64,000 nt of DNA from Paenibacillus sp. BJ-4. Lineage in GTDB: Bacteria; Bacillota; Bacilli; Paenibacillales; Paenibacillaceae. A program made the position numbers and the translations under genes. The stretch spans positions 62,001-126,000 of the forward strand of contig NZ_JAIVEM010000140.1 in the NCBI RefSeq assembly GCF_020404765.1. The letters are read 5' to 3'. Below the pieces are notes generated by a model. The model had not been told where the DNA came from, made no database searches, and saw only the letters and a program-made list of their open reading frames with translations. The number at the start of each line of letters is the position of its first letter. Positions within the stretch are counted from its first letter, which is position 1. Shown here in pieces: positions 33,554 through 41,337 of this stretch.

Positions 33554-33622
33554 AAAGGGCACCCAATCGGGTGCCCTTTGAATTGCCGTTAGCGCGGAGA
33601 ACCGTATCAAAAGTATTGTTAC
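33554..33622 (+). repeat. rlmH-end-like repeat, copy F, with hairpin
   Basis: A perfect 11-base hairpin (AAAGGGCACCC, 4-base loop, GGGTGCCCTTT) runs into AATTGCCGTTAGCGCGG and the core GAACCGTATCAAAAGTA (33593-33618). It has the same order of parts as copy D. The GNAT gene on the other strand ends at the right edge of this repeat. Confidence 0.72.
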
Positions 33623-34065
33623 GATGAAAAGTGAACCCAGTCTCTCCCTTGGACAGCACCCATCTTTTTAAAGAAAATTTGTGCGCGTTTATTCTCAGTA
33701 GAAGTTATCCAGGTCATATGAGCATACCCATGATTTTGTGAGTACTTTTGACATTCTAAAAAAAGCTGTGATTCTACTTCTGTATCTCTAAAGGGTTCCA
33801 ATACAAATAGGTCGTTCATAACTGTGATTTTGTCTGCTTTCATCGTGCTAAAGGTAAAGAATAATGTAGCAAAGCCGATTAATTGTCCATTTTGTTCCGC
33901 CACAAATTGTATACCGTTTTGCTGCTCAAAAAGGGTATGAATCAAATTATGAATTTTTTCGATAGGTGGCCTAGGGTTTTGATAAAAACCAACGATGTAT
34001 TCATACATTAACTCGGTCAAACTGCTTAAATCATCAGGCTTAGCGTTTCTTATTAAATATGACAT
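33619..34065 (-). CDS. GNAT-family N-acetyltransferase
   Basis: A 148-residue acetyltransferase. MSYLIRNAKPDDLSSLTEL starts the fold, FVAEQNGQLIGFATLFF is the central strand pair, and ITVMNDLFVLEPFRDTEVES with the C-terminal RAQIFFKKMGAVQGRDWVHF completes it. The acetyl-CoA loop lacks the usual R/QxxGxG/A (here RDTEVES), so the activity may be altered. AAGGGAG precedes the ATG. Its stop codon touches repeat F, the right limit of the proposed cassette array. Confidence 0.82.
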   Translation of the reverse strand: MSYLIRNAKPDDLSSLTELMYEYIVGFYQNPRPPIEKIHNLIHTLFEQQNGIQFVAEQNGQLIGFATLFFTFSTMKADKITVMNDLFVLEPFRDTEVESQLFLECQKYSQNHGYAHMTWITSTENKRAQIFFKKMGAVQGRDWVHFSS

Positions 34066-34186
34066 TAGATGTACTCCCTTTTCATTAGTTTTGAATTAAT
34101 ATACATCATTAAGTGTATATATGCAAAACTAAGATCAGTGAAGGAATCGTTTGAACTCATGCAAATGCGAAGAAGTATGTAATATG

Positions 34187-34236
34187 AGCGCAACAAAGGC
34201 TGCAGAGAAAATGTATCCGGCAGCCTTTGTTGCGCT
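34187..34236. repeat. Perfect 17-base hairpin
   Basis: AGCGCAACAAAGGCTGC and GCAGCCTTTGTTGCGCT are perfectly complementary around a 16-base loop, between the TetR stop (34292) and the GNAT start (34065). There is no T-run on either side, so it is not a classic terminator, though it may still act as one for tetR. Confidence 0.6.
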
Positions 34237-34291
34237 GAGGGACATGTGCGTTGAGAATACACCCATTTGTTAAAATTGAATTCACTCCGGA

Positions 34292-34873
34292 TTACTTAAG
34301 CAGTGTAAGTGTCACCTCTATCGTGTTATCAATAAATGATCGTTCTGGACGAGACTTTATCATTACGGTCAGTCCAATTAACGATACGACTAGCGCCTGT
34401 GATACAGCCTTCGCATTGAGCCCGATCTCAAGCTCACCTGATTGTATACCTCGTTCAATGGTTTCTTGAAATATAACCGATAGGTACATTTGATGTTCCC
34501 TTGTAAGAATTTCAAATTTCTCATCATGAGGTGCAAGTTCAACCATTGTATTGATGCAAAAGCATCCTTTTCTAGGGTTTTCTGTATATTCCTCATCGAC
34601 CACACCTTCAAAAAAAGTTCGAAATGCTTCTTTTACAGATGGGTTGCTTTGAAGCTTGGCTCGGATCAGAGAAGCACGGGACATCATGTATTTGCGCAGC
34701 GCAGCTTCGAACAATTCTTTTTTGCCTCCAAAAGTGGAATATATACTAGGTCGTTGAATTTCCATTCTGGAAGTTAAATCACTCAATGAGGTAGCTTCAT
34801 ATCCCTTTTCCCAAAATATTTGCATTGCTGCATCTAATACTTTATCTTCATCAAATTCGCGGATTCGTCCCAT
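34292..34873 (-). CDS. TetR/AcrR-family regulator
   Basis: A 193-residue repressor: HTH GYEATSLSDLTSRMEIQRPS with IYSTFGGKKELF, and a ligand domain with CFCINTMVELAPHDEKFE, as in the YxaF/LmrA-like group. I use ATG 34873 behind AGAGG; a TTG two codons upstream is also in frame. It is divergent from the LLM oxidoreductase/esterase pair and likely controls it; TACCGAT...ATCGGTA between the genes is a possible operator. Confidence 0.88.
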   Translation of the reverse strand: MGRIREFDEDKVLDAAMQIFWEKGYEATSLSDLTSRMEIQRPSIYSTFGGKKELFEAALRKYMMSRASLIRAKLQSNPSVKEAFRTFFEGVVDEEYTENPRKGCFCINTMVELAPHDEKFEILTREHQMYLSVIFQETIERGIQSGELEIGLNAKAVSQALVVSLIGLTVMIKSRPERSFIDNTIEVTLTLLK

Positions 34874-35070
34874 AATCAATACCTCTCATTGCTCTTAATT
34901 TTATTCTTAATTCAATGACTCTGATCATAATTGTCAGGGGTCTTTATTTGCGTACCAATTAGTATGTTATTATCTTATAATTAGCCCGTTATATTGTCAA
35001 ATGCAGATTGGTTTATCGCACCAAGGAGATATCAGTATGAGGATAAATTAAAGTGATTTTACTATATTTA

Positions 35071-35145
35071 TTGACATTATTCTTTTTGATGAGTTATATT
35101 TACTGGGAAAAATATTTTACCGATCAGTATGATATTTTATCGGTA
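35071..35145 (+). promoter_or_regulatory. Promoter and dyad before LLM oxidoreductase
   Basis: TTGACA (35071), a 17-base spacer and TTATAT (35094) form a good promoter. Downstream, TACCGAT (35118-35124) and ATCGGTA (35139-35145) make a 7-base dyad, a likely TetR-type operator. Just upstream AAGGAGATATCAGT-ATG starts a reading frame of only four codons, perhaps a remnant. Confidence 0.65.
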
Positions 35146-35191
35146 TTTGATTGGCATACAAAGAAAGCTATTAGAATAGGAGAGATGGACC

Positions 35192-36253
35192 ATGGAGATA
35201 GGTATTACTTCGTTTGTAGAAACAAAGCCTGACGTTCAGACAGGTGAAGTGATAAGTCACGCACAGCGATTACGCGAAGTTGTCGAGGAAATTATCCTTG
35301 CTGATCAAGTGGGACTTGATGTGTTTGGGGTAGGTGAGCATCATCGGCAGGATTATTCGGCATCTTCACCAGCAGTTGTGCTGTCAGCGGCTGCAGCGCA
35401 GACGAAACGGATTCGGCTGACCAGTGCAGTGACAGTGCTTTCTTCAGCTGATCCCGTTCGCGTTTTTCAGGATTTTGCTACGCTGGATGGTATTTCGAAT
35501 GGACGTGCGGAGATTATGGCGGGCCGAGGTTCCTTTATTGAATCTTTTCCACTGTTCGGCTATGACTTGGAAGACTATGATGAGCTGTTTGAACAACATT
35601 TGGAATTGCTCCTTAAAATACGGGAGTCCGAAAAAGTAACCTGGAAGGGAGGGCATCGGCCAACGATCAACAATTTGGGTGTGTACCCACGGCCGGTTCA
35701 GAATCCTTTACCGATATGGGTTGGCAGCGGGGGCAGGCAGGATTCTGCTATCCGTGCAGGTCTGTTAGGACTGCCCTTGATGCTGGCGATCATTGGTGGA
35801 AATCCGATGAATTTTGCACCGCTTGTGCAGCTTTATAAGAAAGCAGCAGCGCACGCTGGTCATGACGAATCGCAGCTTAAGGTTGGATCGCACTCGATAG
35901 GATTTGTCGGAGAGAATAATGAACGAGCTGCAGATACATATTTCCCTTCTACGATGGCAGGTATGAATAGATTAGGCAGGGAGCGGGGCTGGGCGCATTA
36001 TGATCGTTCTAGCTACGATGCCGCGCGCAGCTTTGAAGGTGCGCTGTATGTTGGCGATCCTGAGACTGTTGCCCAGAAGATCATTCACCTTCGCAAACAT
36101 GTAGGTGTTACACGCTTTATGCTGTATGTTCCGTTAAGTACAATGCCGCATGCCGAGGTGATGAGAGCCATTGAGCTGCTGGGAACAGAGGTAGCACCCC
36201 GAGTTCGGAAGGAAATAGCTCAGTGGGAAGCGGAGACGGATAAAAGATTATAA
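35192..36253 (+). CDS. LLM-class flavin-dependent oxidoreductase
   Basis: A 353-residue bacterial-luciferase-like monooxygenase using reduced flavin. The start MEIGITSFVE, GVGEHHRQDYSASSPAVVLSAAA, IRLTSAVTVLSSADPVRVFQ, GRAEIMAGRGSFIESFPLFG and PLPIWVGSGG are the usual blocks of this YvbT/YceB-like group. The substrate is unknown. GGAGAGATGG precedes the ATG. It is followed after 23 bases by an alpha/beta-hydrolase gene, probably in one transcript. A close paralogue starts at 63209. Confidence 0.9.
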   Translation: MEIGITSFVETKPDVQTGEVISHAQRLREVVEEIILADQVGLDVFGVGEHHRQDYSASSPAVVLSAAAAQTKRIRLTSAVTVLSSADPVRVFQDFATLDGISNGRAEIMAGRGSFIESFPLFGYDLEDYDELFEQHLELLLKIRESEKVTWKGGHRPTINNLGVYPRPVQNPLPIWVGSGGRQDSAIRAGLLGLPLMLAIIGGNPMNFAPLVQLYKKAAAHAGHDESQLKVGSHSIGFVGENNERAADTYFPSTMAGMNRLGRERGWAHYDRSSYDAARSFEGALYVGDPETVAQKIIHLRKHVGVTRFMLYVPLSTMPHAEVMRAIELLGTEVAPRVRKEIAQWEAETDKRL

Positions 36254-36276
36254 AAACCAACATAGGAGTGATTCGC

Positions 36277-37215
36277 ATGGATTTTGAAAATCGTTTGTTA
36301 CCAGAATTAAGGTCGGTAATCGCACAATTTCCTGGCTTTCAACTGGAAGAAAATTTAGAACTGAGCAGAAGCTATTTGTCGAGTTCTCCCATTGAGCAGT
36401 CGAAGCACGTACGCACGACAAGCCGGATGATTCCGAGCGTAGCAGGCGAGATATTAGTCAAGATCTACGAACCTGCCCAGCGAACTGACGTTAAGCTTCC
36501 GGCCATGCTGTGGATTCACGGGGGAGGCTATGTGATGGGGCATCCTGATATGGACGATGCTTTGTGCGAACGCTTCGTGCAGGCTGCTAAATGCGTCGTC
36601 GTATCGGTCGATTACCGACTTGCTCCCGAGCATCCCTACCCAGCTGCCATCGATGACTGTTATGCCGCTTTGACGTGGATGACCGACGAAGCTGAACTGC
36701 TGGGCATCGACTTAGATCGGGTTGCAATTGCCGGAGCAAGTGGGGGCGGCGGTCTGACCGCAGCACTTGCTTTAATGGCCCGTGACAAAGGCGGGCCAGC
36801 CCTCATTTTCCAAATGCCGCTGTATCCGATGATCGATGACCGCAGTATTACGGCGTCAAGTCATGAAATTACGGCCGATAACGCACCATGGAACCGGAAG
36901 AACAACTTGGCGGCCTGGAACATGTACTTGGGGGATCGTACTGAAGACACCGAGGTGTCTTCATATGCGGTGCCGTCGAGAGCGGGATGCTTGGCTGGGC
37001 TACCGCCGACCTATACGTGCATAGGCCAGCTCGATCTGTTCCGAGATGAGACGATCGAATATGTAGCACGCCTTGCCCAAGCGGGGGTGGACGTCGAATT
37101 CCATCTGTATCCCGGCACTTTTCACAACTTTGAGGGGATGGTTCCGCAAGCAGAAGTAAGCCAACGTGCTAGCCAAAGTTATGTAGACGCAATTGCAAGA
37201 GCCCTTAATCCTTAA
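36277..37215 (+). CDS. Alpha/beta hydrolase of the hormone-sensitive lipase (Est) family
   Basis: A 312-residue esterase. HGGGY (81-85) forms the oxyanion hole; the nucleophile is S155 in GASGG, and the acid and base are D253 or D257 (QLDLFRDE) and H283 (FHNFEG). YRLAPEHPYPAAIDD and the closing FEGMVP are family IV marks. I use ATG 36277 with AGGAG upstream; a GTG three codons earlier overlaps that site. Co-transcribed with the flavin oxidoreductase, it may open a lactone or ester made by it, which is inference. Confidence 0.9.
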   Translation: MDFENRLLPELRSVIAQFPGFQLEENLELSRSYLSSSPIEQSKHVRTTSRMIPSVAGEILVKIYEPAQRTDVKLPAMLWIHGGGYVMGHPDMDDALCERFVQAAKCVVVSVDYRLAPEHPYPAAIDDCYAALTWMTDEAELLGIDLDRVAIAGASGGGGLTAALALMARDKGGPALIFQMPLYPMIDDRSITASSHEITADNAPWNRKNNLAAWNMYLGDRTEDTEVSSYAVPSRAGCLAGLPPTYTCIGQLDLFRDETIEYVARLAQAGVDVEFHLYPGTFHNFEGMVPQAEVSQRASQSYVDAIARALNP

Positions 37216-37236
37216 ACTATTAAATGGGCAGTCTCC

Positions 37237-37310
37237 AAAGTGATATGCTTCCAAAAAAGTAGACAGGTTAAATAATAAAACTTGCTACTGTAAGGGGAGC
37301 ATATCACTTT
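37237..37310. mobile_element. Possible insertion-sequence end or mini-element remnant
   Basis: AAAGTGATATGCTTCC (37237-37252) and its near-perfect inverted copy ending in GGAGCATATCACTTT (37295-37310, one mismatch) enclose 42 bases that include GTAGACAGGTTAA. I associate similar end sequences with IS3-like elements of Bacillales, but only from memory. No transposase is present. Confidence 0.4.
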
Positions 37311-37591
37311 TTGCAGTAATCTTTTTTGTCGTTTCAGAGTTGTTTGGGATTTGTCGCGGATGGGCTGATAAATATAGGAAAACACATGATACGAGGCTAG
37401 ATTTTAATCGAAACGATGTGTTAAAGGAGCACCGGATGTTTTAACTGTCCCGCAATGATGTAAAGTTTTTTGGGTAGAATCTTTACTTTCACATGTAGCG
37501 GATAATAATCCCTCATCCTTATAATTGGAAATGTAAGTGTTTTATTTTGGGGTGAGAATATTAAAAACTATACTTGTGAGGAGGAGATTGT

Positions 37592-38548
37592 ATGTCGAAA
37601 TTTAAAGTGGGCAAGTTGGTAAGCAGCTTGGCGTTGGCGGGTGTGTTGTTATCATCAGTTCTGATAAACCCGGCTAGTGCCAGTATGGCGAACGGTGGCA
37701 AATTCCTCGGGAATATCATTGCTGGAAGTGTCCCTGCAAGTTTCGGAACGTACTGGAACCAGGTGACGCCAGAGAATTCGACCAAATGGGGGTCAGTTGA
37801 AGGCAGCCGTAACAACATGAACTGGTCGCAGGCGGATACCGCCTACAATTATGCCCGTAACAACGGCTTCCCGTTCAAGTTCCATACATTGGTATGGGGT
37901 GCTCAGGAGCCAGGTTGGATTAGCGGACTGTCAGCTGCTGATCAGAAGGCGGAAGTGACCCAGTGGATTAAAGCAGCAGGTCAACGCTATCCGAATGCGG
38001 AGTTTATAGATGTGGTGAATGAGCCACTGCATCAGAAGCCATCCTTCCGCAATGCCATAGGCGGTGACGGGTCGACCGGATGGGATTGGGTCATATGGTC
38101 GTTCCAACAGGCAAGACAAGCTTTTCCAAATGCCAAGCTGATGATTAATGAATATGGAATTATCAACGATCCCTCGTTAACCGACCAATATGTCAATATT
38201 ATTAATCAGCTCAAGAGCAGAGGCCTGATTGACGGAATTGGTATTCAATGCCACCAGTTTAGCATGGACACTGTTTCAGTTAACACGATGAACACTGTAC
38301 TGAACAAGCTGGCGGCAACAGGATTGCCAATCTATGTGTCGGAACTGGATATAACTGGAGACGACAACACCCAGCTTGCCAGATACAAGGAGAAATTTCC
38401 GGTATTATGGAAGCATTCTGCGGTGAAGGGAGTTACGCTCTGGGGGTATATCCAGGGACAAACTTGGAAGCCGAACACACATCTGCTGAATTCTAACGGC
38501 ACGGAACGTCCCGCGCTCCAATGGCTGAAACAATATGTGCAGAGTTAA
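37592..38548 (+). CDS. Secreted endo-1,4-beta-xylanase, GH10
   Basis: Single-domain xylanase of 318 residues. The signal peptide (KVGKLVSSLALAGVLLSSVL, cleavage after ASA near 30) is followed by a short GH10 barrel with the acid/base E144 (DVVNEPLH) and nucleophile E251 (VSELDITGDD), plus WNQVTPENSTKWGSVE and HTLVWG. No carbohydrate-binding module is present. GAGGAGGAG precedes the ATG. The ~375 bases upstream contain the inverted element at 37237 and no gene I can see. It is the second plant-polysaccharide enzyme in the window, and a terminator follows. Confidence 0.95.
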   Translation: MSKFKVGKLVSSLALAGVLLSSVLINPASASMANGGKFLGNIIAGSVPASFGTYWNQVTPENSTKWGSVEGSRNNMNWSQADTAYNYARNNGFPFKFHTLVWGAQEPGWISGLSAADQKAEVTQWIKAAGQRYPNAEFIDVVNEPLHQKPSFRNAIGGDGSTGWDWVIWSFQQARQAFPNAKLMINEYGIINDPSLTDQYVNIINQLKSRGLIDGIGIQCHQFSMDTVSVNTMNTVLNKLAATGLPIYVSELDITGDDNTQLARYKEKFPVLWKHSAVKGVTLWGYIQGQTWKPNTHLLNSNGTERPALQWLKQYVQS

Positions 38549-38623
38549 ACTATAGGTGGCACTTAAAACCCAACAGATGCGAACTTTTGCCAAATGTCTG
38601 GGCTGGGTAGATGTTTATTTGAC

Positions 38624-38665
38624 GAAGTCTTGGCTGAAATATTATATGCCCAAGGCTTCTTTTTA
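38624..38665 (+). terminator. Terminator after xylanase
   Basis: GAAGTCTTGG pairs with CCCAAGGCTTC (with a G-T pair and a bulge) and is followed by TTTTTATTT. Confidence 0.7.
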
Positions 38666-38742
38666 TTTAGCTTAAACCTAACGTATCAAAACCTAATCCA
38701 ACTCAATTAGGCTTACATACCCAATCCATCACTTTAACCCAC

Positions 38743-38771
38743 TTGAAATAAAACCGTCTGGACGGTATAGT
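38743..38771 (+). promoter_or_regulatory. tetR-smr promoter with operator inside
   Basis: TTGAAA, a 17-base spacer and TATAGT. The spacer ends in ACCGTCTGGACGGT (38753-38766), a 6+6 palindrome that resembles operators of TetR regulators controlling SMR pumps. A bound repressor would cover the promoter. Confidence 0.78.
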
Positions 38772-38788
38772 AAAGAGGGGTGATCAAT

Positions 38789-39340
38789 ATGAATACAACT
38801 AAAAAAGCATTAAAAAGAGAATTAATTCTTAAAGCGGCCTCGATGATTGTGCACGAAGAAGGAGTAGAGAAATTAACGTTAGAAGCGGTGGCTAAGAAAG
38901 CGGGAGTAAGCAAGGGAGGATTGCTTTACCATTTTCCGAATAAGGATGAATTGATTCTGGGAATGGTTGAGCAACTATCGACCAGCTTTGTCTCCGAATT
39001 TAATGAGAGAGCGGAAAACGATATGCATTCCAAAGGAAGATGGACTCGCGCGTATATGAATACATCATTTTCTGGCGATCGGAATGCAAGTGACCTGTAT
39101 ACCGCTCTCTCAGCAGCACAGTTTACGAACCCTCACATGCTAAAGTTACTTCAGGACGAGTATGAGAATATCCAAAATAAAATTGAAAACGACGAATTGG
39201 ATCCCGTTCGTTCCACGATAGTCCGATTAGCTATAGACGGCTTATGGTTTGCTGAAATGTTTGGGCTTGCTCCTCCCAATGAAGAAATGAGGCAAAAAAT
39301 GATGGAAGAATTGAAAACATATATAAAGGAGAATGAATAA
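38789..39340 (+). CDS. TetR-family regulator of SMR efflux gene
   Basis: A 183-residue repressor: LTLEAVAKKAGVSKGGLLYH is the HTH, followed by FPNKDELILGMVEQL and a helical ligand domain. I use ATG 38789 with GAGGGG upstream; the GTG at 38780 overlaps it. The stop codon overlaps the start of the efflux gene by one base, so both are one unit under the operator at 38753. A truncated copy of its first part lies at 31448. Confidence 0.92.
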   Translation: MNTTKKALKRELILKAASMIVHEEGVEKLTLEAVAKKAGVSKGGLLYHFPNKDELILGMVEQLSTSFVSEFNERAENDMHSKGRWTRAYMNTSFSGDRNASDLYTALSAAQFTNPHMLKLLQDEYENIQNKIENDELDPVRSTIVRLAIDGLWFAEMFGLAPPNEEMRQKMMEELKTYIKENE

Positions 39341-39711
39341 TGGCTTATCTTTTCTTGGCAATCTCTATTGTTGGTGAACTTGTTGGAACTTCAATGCTTA
39401 AAGCTTCAGAAGGTTTCACCAGACTGTATCCGACTCTATTCACAATTGTGGCGTTCGTGATTTCTTTCTTCTTTATCTCTCTATCCCTTAAGACGCTTCC
39501 TTTAAATATGACTTATGCCATCTGGTCAGGTGCAGGAGCTGTTGCTACAACGCTTATTTCAGTATTGATTTGGAAAGAAAAAATCAATACAGGAAGTATC
39601 ACAGGCATTGCTTTAATTGTTATTGGCGTGGTGGTACTGAACCTATTTGGTGCAGGACATGGTGAGGCAAAAGGAACAACAGAAGCAACGAGTTCAATCG
39701 TTCAAAAATGA
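39340..39711 (+). CDS. Small multidrug resistance (SMR) efflux protein
   Basis: A 123-residue membrane protein with four hydrophobic helices. E13 in VGELVGTSML is the proton/drug-coupling glutamate of the EmrE group; MTYAIWSGAGAVATTLISVL is the helix 3 signature. It exports cationic compounds such as quaternary ammonium dyes and disinfectants. The C-terminal ~15 residues are a polar tail. It overlaps the tetR stop (TAATG). Confidence 0.92.
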   Translation: MAYLFLAISIVGELVGTSMLKASEGFTRLYPTLFTIVAFVISFFFISLSLKTLPLNMTYAIWSGAGAVATTLISVLIWKEKINTGSITGIALIVIGVVVLNLFGAGHGEAKGTTEATSSIVQK

Positions 39712-39762
39712 GATGAAATAGTATAGACACAAGAACATTGTGGAGAAAATGTATTCCAAAGG

Positions 39763-39802
39763 AGAGCCCTAATGAAGGGAAGAACCACTGCATTAGGGCT
39801 CT
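39763..39802. terminator. Hairpin between smr and gnd
   Basis: AGAGCCCTAATG and CATTAGGGCTCT are perfectly complementary (12 bases) between two convergent genes. T-runs are weak. Confidence 0.6.
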
Positions 39803-39824
39803 GGAGATTTACTACGACTATCGA

Positions 39825-41228
39825 TCACTGCCAGTTTGTGTGAAAGAATCCTGCTAAATCACTTCGTTCATAAGTATGGGCACCAAAATAATCTCTTTGT
39901 GCTTGCAAAAGATTAGCATTTGAAATGCCTGTCCGGTAACTATCATAATAAGTAAGTGAAGCACTTAAACATGGAAACGAAGTACCAGAATTAATGCCCT
40001 CACAGACAACTTTTCGCAATCCTATTTGATATTCTTTAACCTTTTCAGCAAAATATGGGCCGATTAATAGATTAGCCAGATTCGGCTGCTCTTGATATGT
40101 TTCGCTAATTACATTTAAAAATTCTGCGCGAATGATGCAGCCACCACGGAAAATAAGGGCAATATCCTTTAAAGGTAACTCCCATCCGTAAAGTTCAGAA
40201 GTCATTTTATATTGTATAAAACCTTGTGCGTAGGCACAAATTTTACCCATATAAAAAGCTTGTCTAATGTACTCAAGCCACAAATCTTTATCTAAAATCC
40301 CCTGATCAATCTCTGGGCCTGTTAGGATATTTTCTGCATAAACCCGTTCCTCTTTTAAAGAGGAGATGTAACGGGCAAACAATGACTCTGTAATAATGGA
40401 TGATGGAATCCCATGATCAATTGCTTGAATGCTTGTCCATTTACCTGTGCCTTTTTGTCCTGTTTTATCAAGAATCACATCGATCAGTGGTAAGCCTGTT
40501 ATGTCATCCTTTTTCCGTAAAATCTCTGCGGTGATTTCGATTAAATAACTTTTTAGTTCACCTTGATTCCATGTTTCAAAGATGTCAGCAATTTCATTTA
40601 CAGATAAACATAACTTTTTTCTTAAAAATGTATAGGTTTCCGCGATTAATTGCATATCTGCATACTCGATTCCGTTATGTACCATTTTTACAAAGTGACC
40701 GGATCCTTTTGGACCCAGATAAGCACAGCAAGGGTCTTCGTCCACTTGGGCTGCTATTCTTGTTAGAATAGGAGCTGCTTTTTCATATACGTCTTTATCT
40801 CCACCAGGCATGATCGAAGGTCCTTTTAAAGCCCCAACTTCACCGCCGGAAATACCGATTCCTAAATAACCGATTCCTTTTGACTTCAATTCATCATATC
40901 TACGTTCCGTATCTTTGTAATGGGAGTTACCACCGTCCATGATCACATCGCCTGCTTCAAGAAAGGGTAGTAATGTATCTATCACCGAATCGACCGGTTT
41001 GCCCGCTGTTACCATAAGGAAGATTTTTCTTGGAGTTTCTAAGGAGTATACAAAATCTTGAATTTCGTAGTAGGGACGGATGGATTGACCTTCATTTTTT
41101 CCAATAAGATTATCGGTTAAATCCCTCGTATAATTATAGACAGCCACTTGCTCACCTTTATCAGCCATGTTTAAAGCGATATTACTGCCCATTACCCCTA
41201 AACCAATGACACCAATTGTATTGAACAT
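39825..41228 (-). CDS. gnd: 6-phosphogluconate dehydrogenase, decarboxylating
   Basis: Converts 6-phosphogluconate to ribulose 5-phosphate with release of CO2 and reduction of NAD(P)+. It is 467 residues with nucleotide motif IGLGVMGSNIALNMADKG, MDGGNSHYKDTERR, GISGGEVGALKGPSIMPGG, the catalytic KMVHNGIEYADMQ and the C-terminal RTGISNANLLQAQRDYFGAHT. It is the fourth gene of gntR-gntK-gntP-gnd (gntZ position). AGGAGCAGGAAG precedes the ATG. Confidence 0.96.
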   Translation of the reverse strand: MFNTIGVIGLGVMGSNIALNMADKGEQVAVYNYTRDLTDNLIGKNEGQSIRPYYEIQDFVYSLETPRKIFLMVTAGKPVDSVIDTLLPFLEAGDVIMDGGNSHYKDTERRYDELKSKGIGYLGIGISGGEVGALKGPSIMPGGDKDVYEKAAPILTRIAAQVDEDPCCAYLGPKGSGHFVKMVHNGIEYADMQLIAETYTFLRKKLCLSVNEIADIFETWNQGELKSYLIEITAEILRKKDDITGLPLIDVILDKTGQKGTGKWTSIQAIDHGIPSSIITESLFARYISSLKEERVYAENILTGPEIDQGILDKDLWLEYIRQAFYMGKICAYAQGFIQYKMTSELYGWELPLKDIALIFRGGCIIRAEFLNVISETYQEQPNLANLLIGPYFAEKVKEYQIGLRKVVCEGINSGTSFPCLSASLTYYDSYRTGISNANLLQAQRDYFGAHTYERSDLAGFFHTNWQ

Positions 41229-41337
41229 TTCTTCCTGCTCCTTTTATTTGAAATGAATAGGCAGTAGATCCTCACTTATAGACTTAGAAGATTCTAAGAA
41301 AAGATAAGTGGGGGATCCACCGCCCGGAAATCATGGT

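Noticed and set aside
38689..38701. CGTATCAAAACCTA resembling the core of repeat F
   Set aside because: Only ten matching bases and none of the flanking conserved sequence.
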